Assembly: GCF_029784165.1 (NCBI RefSeq)
Contig: NC_073695.1
Coordinates: 11,197,786 to 11,261,785, forward strand
DNA from: Wyeomyia smithii
Taxonomy: Eukaryota; Arthropoda; Insecta; Diptera; Culicidae
Direction: 5' to 3'
DNA length: 64,000 bases
The notes below the pieces were generated by a model. That model was not told the origin of the DNA. It saw nothing but the letters and a program-made list of their open reading frames with translations, and made no database searches. A program made the position numbers and the translations under genes. This document shows positions 55,777-64,000 of the stretch, piece by piece. Within the stretch, counting starts at the first letter, position 1; the number at the start of each line of letters is the position of its first letter.

Positions 55777-56023
55777 CGTTTATTACGTTCACTCTTCGAT
55801 TATGTGTACGTGCAAGACACGAAGTGAATGAGGGCGGTTGGTATCATTCTTACTGTTTCGTTTTGCTTTTGTTTTCGTATTTGTTTTTGTATGTCGGATT
55901 GGATTGGAATAGAACTTTGAAATTTGTGTAACATATGACTAATGCATAAATCGGTACTTAGGGTAGAGCGGGAAAAGTTGGTCATTTTTGGTAAAAATGT
56001 TCCATTACTTTATACCTGTAATA
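55777..56023. other. Short unassigned interval
   Basis: AT-rich with a TTTGTTTTTG-type run near 55860-55890. No feature supported. Confidence 0.4.
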
Positions 56024-56635
56024 CATTCATACCTCGATATAAGGCAACTTTATTTTCATTACCGCTACGTTATATCGAAGCAAAATTTTTTTTTTTAAAT
56101 TCATGCAAGAATGTTAATGATTACTCAAAGACGCGCGAAAACCTATTTTCCATGACCTATCAGTAATTTTAGACCATTCTTAAGCCCATTTAGGACAATT
56201 TTTCAACAAGCAAAAAAAAAAGTTTTTTAATTGATGCAAGACTGTTGAAATGCAAAAATGCGCGGGAACCTATCTCCCATCATCTACCAGTAATTTGAAA
56301 CCTTTCTTATGCTTTTCTTTAGAGAAAATTTCAACAAACAAAAAAAAATAGTTGATGCAAGACTGTGAATTGTTACTGAAGGATGCGTGGAAACCTAATC
56401 CCATCACCAATTAGTATTTCAAAACCTTTCTTATGCCCATTCGGGACTTTCGCATTGGTTTCATCGGTTTCAAAACTTACTACATATTTTCGAAGCAATT
56501 TATACCCCAAAAACAGTTGCTATATCATTTATATTCAATATCAATACATCTTAAAAAGTTACGTTATATCGAGGTAAAAGTTACGTTATACCGAGTTACG
56601 TTGAATTGAGGTTGCCTTCTACCGAGGTATGGCTG
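56024..56635. mobile_element. 612-bp Tigger/pogo-like MITE
   Basis: The ends CATTCATACCTCGATATAAG and (reverse complement) CAGCCATACCTCGGTAGAAG are flanked by TA (56022-56023 and 56636-56637). ATACCTCG after a CA-initial end recalls the termini of Tigger elements. Internally a unit of about 105 bp (TGATGCAAGACTGT...CCTTTCTTATGCCCATT) is repeated about three times. Non-coding. Confidence 0.7.
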
Positions 56636-56685
56636 TATTATGCGAAAATTTGAACTACATTAAACAGCTCGCAATTTTGCGGATA

Positions 56686-57095
56686 CACTAAAGTTTTTTT
56701 TTTACGAGCAGACACGTAGTGCGGAAAAAATCCGCGTGAAAAACGCGTAAGTTCCAAAATCCGGGTAAAAAATGGCGTTAATTGTAAGATCTGCGTAAAA
56801 CTTCACGTGAATTCCGAAGTCTGAGTAAATAAACTGGTGATTTCCAAAATTCGCGTAAAAACGAGAAATCTCTGAAAACCGCGTAAATTCCGAAATCCGA
56901 GTAAAAAACCGCGTGGATTAATACCGAAATTCGGGTAAAAAAACCGTGAAAACTCTGAAATCGTAAATTGGGGTAAAAAAACGTGTAAATTCCGAAGCCC
57001 GCGTTAAAAACGCGTAAATTCTGAAATTTGCATAAAAACAGCGTAAGTTCTGAAATCTGCGTAAATTCCGTAATACGCGTTAAAAGGCTTCAGTG
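56686..57095. mobile_element. 410-bp MITE with GCGTAAATTCCGAAATC words, copy 1
   Basis: The left end is CACTAAAGTTTTTTTTTTAC and the right end (reverse complement) CACTGAAGCCTTTTAACGCG. TA lies on both sides (56684-56685 and 57096-57097). The inside is a degenerate tandem of GCGTAAATTCCGAAATCCG- and GCGTAAAAA-type words, more than twelve times. Confidence 0.7.
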
Positions 57096-57350
57096 TATTT
57101 TATCTTTTTTGAGCGGTTGACAGATTGGCCAATCAGCTCCTCAGGTAGGGTAGAAGTTGATCAGCCAGTGGGGTAAAGTGACAACTTTTATTTCGAAAGG
57201 ACAATTCAGTTTTCCTCCACCAATGCATTAACGGCAGTCTGTAGCATTTAGGCGGAAGTCAAATCGTTTTCAGTTTTTCGCTTAGACGTTCGCAAAAGTT
57301 ACTCATTATTGGATTAAAAAGTGTTACTCTCCCTTGCTTGACGAAAAGTT

Positions 57351-57613
57351 CACTAAGGTCGCCTTTTTTTACAGTTTTTTACGCAGGTTTTTTTTATGTG
57401 GTCATTTTCACGCGGATTCCGGAAATTACGCGGTTTTCAACGCAGATTCCGGAGTTTACACGATGTTTTTTCTTACGCGGATTCCGTGGTTTTTCATTTC
57501 GGAATCCGGAATTTACGCGTTTTTTCACGTAGATTCAGGAATTTACGCGATTATTTTTTACGCGGTTTCCTTTTACGCGGCACGTATCTCCCGCGTAAAA
57601 AGCGACTTTGGTG
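57351..57613. mobile_element. 263-bp MITE, sister of 56686-57095
   Basis: The ends are CACTAAGGTCGCCTTTTTTA and (reverse complement) CACCAAAGTCGCTTTTTACG. Internal words are TTTACGCGGATTCCGGAATT, the complement of those in copy 1. TA follows the right end (57614-57615), but no TA precedes the left. Opposite orientation of words relative to copy 1. Confidence 0.7.
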
Positions 57614-57615
57614 TA

Positions 57616-58600
57616 TACGTTGAAATAACATTGATGGTTTGAATGGACACTTGATCAAAGAAAACACGTGTTAAATTGAAAACTCGAACCGAATTCCGCA
57701 ATTCTAGAGTTTTTATGGTTTTCTTATTGTTATAGATCAGCTGAAAGAGAGTAATTTTCTGAGCAAAACGTGGTTTTTTAGAAATTTTTATCGTTGTCCT
57801 TCGTATTTTTAATTGAATTCTTGCTCAAACCTGCTCAAAATCTGTTAATGAGCGAATTGTCATTTGAAAACGGGTGTTTATTATTCTTTATTTAAAAACC
57901 GACGGACAACGATAAACATTTTTTTAAATCACAATTTGCACAACTGCACTTTGTTTTGTCATTTAGTTTCTTTGCTTATCTGATTATATCACCCATATAA
58001 CACAATTTTTTACATATAAATGATATGTGAAAATAAAACACAGTTTTTTCGATGCGTTGGTTTGATGTAATCCTCATTGACCAACTAACCCCGTAACCAA
58101 CTAGCCCTGTTCTACCCTATCTTCTTCCCCGCCGATGTTGTGAGAAAAACTATCTTACTCATAAAGTCATTACCACGTGGCTTGAATGATGACTATATTG
58201 AATATCACTCACAAACTCTACTGCTAAGCGATATTCGACGCAGATGATTGAAGTAAGCGTTGGTTAATTCATTACGAATGAGGTCCCGGTTAGTAAAAAT
58301 TGGCACTGTAGGTGCAACAGTATACCACCAGCACATGAGCCTCAAACGTAAGAATGCTTCAAACTGATTGACTGTTTTTTCGGTCGATCATGAACGCAAA
58401 CGAAAAATGGTACGTGACTGCCGACAGAAGATTGGACGGCGGACTTGAACGCCGAAGCGGCGGTCCTTTTGCGGAAAGCAACGTTGCACGCAGCTCGTTT
58501 CTTATTCGCTCTGCTTACAACCGTTCGTTGAAATTGAACGTGCTGCAGGTACAAGTTGAAATTGAGCGAAGGATCGCACAAAAAGGAAAGCTTGTAACTG
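57616..58600. other. No supported gene; GC-richer patch at 58.4-58.6 kb
   Basis: AT-rich DNA, then a patch with CG-rich sequence and open frames on both strands (58342-58581 -, 58390-58680 +). No recognised domain. It could be a captured fragment at the edge of the Helitron-like element. Confidence 0.4.
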
Positions 58601-58747
58601 ACCCAAGCGTCTTTATAGAAAAGGATTTTTCAAAGCCCTGTATCTGTCTGTCTGTTCCAAATAGGCTTGGAAACTACTGAACCGATCGGCGTGAAATTTT
58701 GTATATAGGGGTTTTAGGGGCCGAGAAAGGCGACTAAGGTAATTCGA

Positions 58748-59200
58748 GACCCCTCCCTCTTCTGAAAGGGAGGGGTCCCATACAAATGAAACACAAATTC
58801 ATGCACATCTCGAAAACTAACCAAGTAAATGAAACCAAATTTGGCAGGTGGATGTTTTTAGATGTAAAAAATATATCCATAATAGTTTGCTACCCCTCCC
58901 TTTACTAAAAGGGAGGGGTTCCATACAAATGAAACACAAATTCATGCACATCTCGAAAACTAACCAAGTAAATGGAACCAAATTGGGCAGGAGGATGTTT
59001 TTAGGGCTATCAAATATATCCATAACAAATTGACACCCCTCTACCTTTTAAAAGGGTCCTAAACAAAAGAAACACAAATGCATGCACAGCTCGAGAACCA
59101 ATCCACCAAATAGAACCAAATTTGGCATGTAAATGTTTTTAGAAGTAACAAATATGTTCATAAACTTTCGACACCCCTCCTTCTTCTGAAAGGAGGGGTT
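58748..59200 (+). repeat. Tandem array A, four units of about 140 bp, each with a hairpin
   Basis: Each unit starts with a stem-loop of the form CCCCTCCCT...AGGGAGGGG (58750-58775, 58893-58918, about 59035, 59173-59197). It is followed by AAACACAAATTCATGCACAT, CTCGAAAACTAACCAAGTAA and GATGTTTTTAG. Units 1 and 2 are most alike. Confidence 0.8.
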
Positions 59201-59299
59201 CCACACAAATTTCTGCACATCTCGAGAAATAATCAAGCAAATAGAACCAAATTTGATATGTTGAGGTTTCTGAGAGCAAGAAAAATTTTTGACTCCAGA

Positions 59300-59880
59300 C
59301 GCCATTGTTAAATTTAGGATGGAAACTTCCGGTTTCTATCCGTAAAATGTCTTCAAATATTGGAAGATGGCGACTTCCGCTCTCTGAAAAAAAAAGCCAA
59401 AAATGGCCGATTTCCATCCAATATGAGATGCTTCGTTACCAGAATGATACACAGGAGCTAGAATCGACCACAAACACCATTTTGAATTCTAAGATGGTGA
59501 CTTCCGGTTTCTAAAAAACAGACGAATATCACTAAATAATACCTATTATGGGTGTTTCTTGAACCAGTATGACGCTCAGGGGCCAGAAATTGTCTCCAAA
59601 TGCCATTTTTAAATCCAGGATGGTGACTTCCGGTTTCTGAAAAGTAGCCTAAAGTGAGCAATTACAACCCAATATGAGCGTTTCTTTAACCAGAATGATG
59701 CATAAAGCTAAAAATTGACCTCAGGCACCATTTTAAATTGTAAGATGGCAACTTCTGGAAAACAGCCGAATACTACTACACATGAATATTTCCGTAATCG
59801 AAATGATGTATAGAAGCCAAGCATTGACCCTGGACACCATCTTGAATTCAAAGATGACCACTTTCAGTTTTTGAAAAACA
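59300..59880 (+). repeat. Tandem array B, five or six units of 110-127 bp
   Basis: The landmark AAGATGGTGACTTCCGGTTT recurs with variation near 59318, 59362, 59492, 59619, 59743 and 59853. Between landmarks come ATGAGTGTTTCTTTAACCAG and GAATGATGCACA-type segments. Confidence 0.75.
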
Positions 59881-60097
59881 ACGAAAATAACTGAATACCA
59901 CCCAACATGAGTATTTCCGGAGAGGTAATGTACTAAAGGCAGAAAACGAGGATGTTGTCATTCCGATAAAATCAATAATTTCAAACGATATAAACAAATC
60001 GCAAGAAATCAATGAATTTGGAATGTTATGGAAAATTTGGAAAGTTATTAAATTAAACACAAAAATAGGCGGGACGAAGTTTGCCGGGTCAGCTAGT

Positions 60098-61800
60098 ATT
60101 GAATAAAGCTCAATGATTTTTCTAAAATTCTGCGTTCTCTGCAGAGTACGCTAATTTCAATTGGAGTCGAATTAAAATCCCATATCTTTGCTGTACATGT
60201 ATAGTGGGTTCGAATCACAGTCTCAATTTGTGTAGTGAGTCACTCCGCCCACAAACAATACCAGACCATTTTTAATATGAATAAAACTTTGTGCACGTTA
60301 CGAATTTAGCAAACTGAATAATCTCAGGTCTTTTTATTATGAGAGGGATACATTCCAAATTTGCATGAAACCACGTAAAAAGACTAAATTAAATTGAAAA
60401 AATAACGTTTAAATACCGTCTTAAAATGATGGTTAGTCTGAAGGCCCGAGTGCAATGTTTTAAATTTTCACCAGTATTTACACCAACAATTAGGATTTTT
60501 TTCTAGAAGGATTCTTGGCCCTACACGGAAATCGTGATTAAAATTAGATCGATATCTGGTACCGCTTTTAAGTAATGGATGAAAGCAACCATAGTGAAAA
60601 GCAAGCGTAAAAGCGACTTCAATGAATTTTTCGCGAGTGGAATATTTTTTAAGACTCAAGAGTAATTTTCTAAAAGAGTGCATAGAAAATTACTCTTTAG
60701 CTATTTTCAATCACGACTAATTTTTGAAAAGGGCTTGTGTGAAAGTGCTATCGATGATTAAAAAAGTTTTTAGAGGTGTGACGTTTTCGACGGCAATTTT
60801 GCCGAAAGTTGTTTTGTGCTTCATAAACCTTTAATTTAATCAGTCAAAAAAAGTGGGCCTAAAATCTTAAATTTTGAAAAATATCAGCAATTTCAATGAC
60901 GATAACGAAAATACTGATTAACTAAATATCTTACGAATACATAAAATACCGTGCATCACATATAAATCTTTGAATAAACATCAATCGAAAAAAATCAACC
61001 TAAATTATCGCCATTCAGGTGCCCTTTGAGTGCTGGAGGAAATCCCCTACAAAACAGATGCAAACTTCTTTAAATAAATTCGGGGTGGTTGAAATAGTGT
61101 CCCACGATGAATATAGGTTCCCTACCCTATGCACAATCCAAAAAAATTGAAAAAAAGTATCAAAGGAAGAATAGAAAAACAAGTAACTTAAGCTGTTTAG
61201 CTCATTTTTAAACGTTTTTTTTTTTTGAAAAATTAAAAAAAGTTAAAACATAATTTTAAATTAAAAGCTTTACGTTTTGAAGTCCAATTTTTTTGACTAG
61301 ACCTAACAAATGTTTGCCAAATATCGATGGTTGTTCGAATTTCGAGAAGCATAAAGAAAAAAAATTGAAATTATCTGGAAAAAAATGGTTCAAAGTATTT
61401 TCTAGGTCGTTTTTAGTTTCGAAGGGCGTTTTTTTACATTTCTTTCCAAATATTTCTCACGAATTTGTGACACATTTCGAATACGACTTTATCACATTTC
61501 AAATATGACTCATTGTTTATTGTTTTTTTTTTTGTACTGTTTTAACCCTTGTTTACAGAATTTGAACACAGTTTGATACGTTTTTGATACAGACATGAGC
61601 AGTTTTTTCCTGTATGAACTCATCACTGCGACCAGAAACTTTTGATCTTATGTGATGTCGCCCGGGTGTTTTCTGTAGTCCGCATTTCTGTTATAAGCAT
61701 TATCACTATTAACAGCTAGTGACATGATTTTAACAATTCGTCCTTGGTATATGTTTTTTCACCCATCTTTTTTTACGCTTACTACCCCTAGTCTCGCTAC
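60098..61800. other. No supported gene
   Basis: AT-rich DNA with long A and T runs. The open frames at 60468-60683 (-) and 61293-61508 (+) lack recognised motifs. TTTGACACATTTT-like words recur towards 61450-61590 and again at 62450-62700 and 63680-63900, suggesting a degraded word-repeat family. Confidence 0.4.
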
Positions 61801-62061
61801 CAGAGATGCCAGATGTTTTTAAAAACTGCTTGAAAACCCGGAAAAATCTGCTTAAAATCTGAAAAAAATCTATCTGTGATTCGAAAAAATTTCGCTCGCC
61901 TCTGCAAAAATCTACACACATTTTAAGAAAATCTGCGCAAATATAAGAAGACTTTGACAAAAATCTGCAGAAGCTAAGGAAAATCTGCGAATCAAAAAAA
62001 TCTGTACACTGACTCTAATAATCTGCGTTTTGCAGACAAATCTGCATATCTAATATCCCTG
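61801..62061. mobile_element. 261-bp hAT MITE with AATCTGC words
   Basis: The ends CAGAGATGCCAGATG and (reverse complement) CAGGGATATTAGATATGCAG are flanked by CTCGCTAC (61793-61800) and CTCGCTGC (62062-62069), a 7/8 octamer match. The interior is a degenerate run of AAAATCTGC/AAATCTG words (about 14). Confidence 0.75.
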
Positions 62062-62139
62062 CTCGCTGCATCCTGCCAATATTATCGCTAATTACAATTC
62101 CCTGGAGAGGTTTCAATTGAATGTCCCTCTGGCCAGGTT

Positions 62140-62350
62140 TATTGTAGTAGGGATTTATTTTTGTCAATAGGTATTTGTCGAGGTTTTGCAGAGTTCAACG
62201 TAAACTAAGGGTTAGTGGGGACCCTGAGAACAAACCCATGCTTAAGTCCGTTAATATCGAATGGCCTGAATTCAACTGAGATTCGAACCAATGACTACCC
62301 GCGTGTCACAGCGGACTCTGTAACCTTGCGGCTATGGAGCACCTCCATAT
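62140..62350 (-). mobile_element. tRNA-derived SINE
   Basis: On the minus strand the head GGAGGTGCTCCATAGCCGCA is followed by AAGGTTACAGAGTCCGC (A-box region) and by the B box GGTTCGAATCT (plus 62279-62289) at tRNA-like spacing, then a non-tRNA body. The head differs from the Feilai-like copies, so it is a second SINE type. A true tRNA is excluded because the arms do not pair. Confidence 0.6.
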
Positions 62351-62746
62351 ATACGCATTATTGACTTGATCTCGTTTTTAATCTATTCTGATGTATGTCA
62401 CTTTTTCTATGCATTTTGCTACATGATAAGATATAGTCTTATAACTTTGAAAAATTTTTTTGTACAATTCTGTACAATTCGTTTTCAAGACACTTTTTTC
62501 ATCATGAAATGACACTTTTTTCATCACAGTTTTTATACATTCACGACTCACACGACCTATTAATATATTTTAATTGTAGTTTTGACATTTATCGCATTTT
62601 TAATATATTTTTGACACATTCCTGACACGTTTTTGTCGCATTTCAGATTTGACTCATTATTACTCCACTTTTGTATCACTTTTTTAACTTTTTCAACTAC
62701 ACATTTTTAACATAATTTGACTTTTTTGATGCATACAAGGCTTTTT
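62351..62746. other. No gene; TTTGACACATTTTTG-type word repeats
   Basis: Degenerate repeats of a T-rich word with GACACATT/GACTCATT run through 62440-62730. The same words occur at 63680-63900, so they flank the transposase remnant on both sides. Confidence 0.45.
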
Positions 62747-63583
62747 TTATATTGAAATAATGTTTTTGTGTTCTTTCTTCGTTTTGTTTATCGATTCCTC
62801 TTCAATTTTCGTGACAACATTGTAGGTGTAGAGCTTACGCTTCAGGTTTGCCCTAAAATTCTCGATGGAACGCAGCTGGGGGACGTTGGGCGGGTTCGCC
62901 GACTTTGGTACGCTATTCAGTCGGTTCGGGTAGTGGGCCGACGCCAGATAGAACACCGCGTCTTCGTCCCTATGGTATTTCTTGATGAACGAATTTCCTT
63001 GTTCACGGCCAGTCAGGAGTGAAAGAAAAGTGACTTTGACATCCCCTTCTCGCTGATTTTCAGCCACAGCAGCACCTTCTTAGAGAACTAGGGGTGTGAC
63101 ATGAGTTTCACCAGGAAGCTCACTTCCTTCGTGGGAGAAGTAAAATACGAAGTGCCTTGCCAGTAGTTGCCATCCATGGTAAGCTTCGCCGGGAAAACGG
63201 ACTTGACCATCCTATTCTGCCGCTGCCGCTGGATCATCGCCTGCAGCTCTAAGACCAGTGGACGAAAGTTCCGCTTCCTGGCGTGTATGTCCATATTCGC
63301 TAGGCATGCGCCCGGCAAAGCGCACGCAGCGATATAGCCGCTGTTTCGCGATCTGCCTCTTCAGCTTCAGGGTCTTCGGCCGTCCGGAACCGGGCTTTCT
63401 TTCGATGCTCTGATTGTTGTCCAATAGTGCCAAGATGTTGTAGACGCTTGAATGGGCGTATCCGGTGTCCACAAAATGCAGCACGATGTCCGTTTTCGAC
63501 GCGGTGGGGTACCATTCTTTGAGCGCACACAATTCTGAACGGGGTAGCTTCATTGTTTTCGCCATCACAGCTAGAGCTGTCAA
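62747..63583 (-). pseudogene. Second DD37E transposase copy, degenerate
   Basis: The minus strand starts MAKTMKLPRSELCALKEWYP at 63565, with DTGYAHSSVYNILALLDNNQ and SIERKPGSGRPKTL. Later frames give NYWQGTSYFTSPTKEVSFLVK and AVFYLASAHYPNRL, then PPNVPQLRSIENFRANLKRK. It is clearly the same family as 10380-11404. The second catalytic Asp (QDLAS in the other copy) is replaced by Tyr with one codon missing, and the Trp after the Glu motif is Arg. Several frameshifts are present. I found no inverted repeats of the 9747-13087 type around it. Confidence 0.75.
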
Positions 63584-64000
63584 ATTGTTTCTGCTGACTC
63601 GTGGGTTACTTCTATTGATGCTGCATGGGGAGTTTCCTTAGAGCATGTGAGGGTAAACCCCTGGAAATCCGGCAATTTTTGACACACATTTGACATGTGT
63701 TTTTCACATTTCTGATACTTTTTTGGTATGTTTTTCGGCACTTTTTGTAACAATTTAGATTCTGTTCGACACATCTTCACTCAATTTGTGACATCTTAGA
63801 TTTGACATATTTTACATCTAATTTTTTTTAACACATTTTTGACACAGTTTAACACGTTTTCAGTACGTTATGAGACTTTTTAACATATTCTCGACCCGTT
63901 GGTGCGTGTTTGGGACTTTCAGTTACATTATAGATTTATTTTGACACCCTTTCCTAATTTGGATGCAATTTTTCTATTTTAACATATTTTAAAAATTATT
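63584..64000. other. No supported gene
   Basis: AT-rich DNA with the TTTGACACATTTT-type words noted to the left of the DD37E remnant. The open frame 63580-63780 (-) is derived from these words. Confidence 0.45.

Larger units (their letters stand above)
58600..60096 (+). mobile_element. Helitron-like element with two tandem arrays
   Basis: The right end reads GGCGGGACGAAGTTTGCCGG then GTCAGCTAG followed by T (60069-60097). It has a CTAG|T terminus preceded by a GC-rich potential hairpin, as in insect Helitron-like elements. Near the left, GTCTGTCTGTTCCAAATAGG and ACTGAACCGATCGGCGTGAA (about 58645-58694) are familiar parts of such elements. In between are arrays at 58748-59200 and 59300-59880. 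No Rep/helicase is encoded, and the 5' TC end is not clear. The assignment is moderate. Confidence 0.5.

Noticed and set aside
58748..59880. CRISPR-like array of regular repeats
   Set aside because: Units are diverged tandem repeats without unique spacers, in an animal genome.
62251..62350. Possible tRNA gene on the minus strand
   Set aside because: Boxes are present but no acceptor stem forms, and a SINE-like body follows.

Overview
The window looks like intergenic and intronic DNA from a culicine mosquito, most likely an Aedes-type genome. The reasons are a Juan-like Jockey retrotransposon, tRNA-derived SINEs resembling Feilai, DD37E mariner-like elements of the mosquito type, a BEL/Pao remnant, and a very high density of nested AT-rich terminal-inverted-repeat elements. 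There is no operon structure and there are no prokaryotic genes. Family names come from recognising motifs, because no database search was possible.

The only host gene I can support is the 5' end of a troponin C gene on the + strand. An exon ends with the start ATG (49141-49143). After a 470 bp intron, a 28-nt exon encodes DDLTPEQIA plus one base. The rest of the gene is not visible and must lie beyond the window or behind a very long intron.

Everything else recognisable is mobile DNA.
- 1-9 kb: a degraded SINE, a hAT-in-hAT-in-hAT nest (2.8-5.45 kb) and a BEL/Pao gag and integrase remnant (8.0-9.25 kb).
- 9.4-13.3 kb: a hAT-type element with a perfect 8-bp target duplication. Inside it sits a DD37E element, and inside that a MITE carrying a SINE and a separate 947-bp TA-flanked element.
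- 13.8-16.3 kb: an unclassified repeat bounded by a 12-bp direct repeat and disrupted by a 5'-truncated Jockey-clade insertion with its own 13-bp duplication.
- 18-19.6 kb: a mariner pseudogene split by a 700-bp MITE.
- 22.7-30.3 kb: two inverted copies of one repeat. One holds a 2.26-kb insertion whose empty site is preserved in the other. Between them lie a DD37E transposon with one nonsense codon, an intron-bearing pseudogene of an unassigned family and a Tc1 fragment.
- 30.9-40.2 kb: one RTE/JAM1-like retrotransposon exploded by nested hAT, pogo-like and repeat insertions.
- 40.5-47.8 kb: a fold-back element, a 3.95-kb hAT composite with perfect 8-bp duplication, and a pseudogene fragment.
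- 51.8-55.8 kb: an almost full-length Juan-like element on the - strand with a perfect 11-bp target duplication, a poly(A) tail and an Inr+DPE internal promoter. Its endonuclease is internally deleted and its ORF1 is broken.
- 56-63.6 kb: a Tigger-like MITE, two sister MITEs, a Helitron-like tandem-repeat element, a hAT MITE, a SINE and a second degenerate DD37E copy.

The most useful result is the stratigraphy. Many boundaries are fixed by target-site duplications, so a relative order of insertions can be read directly. A recurring architecture also appears: non-autonomous hAT-type elements filled with one reiterated short word.
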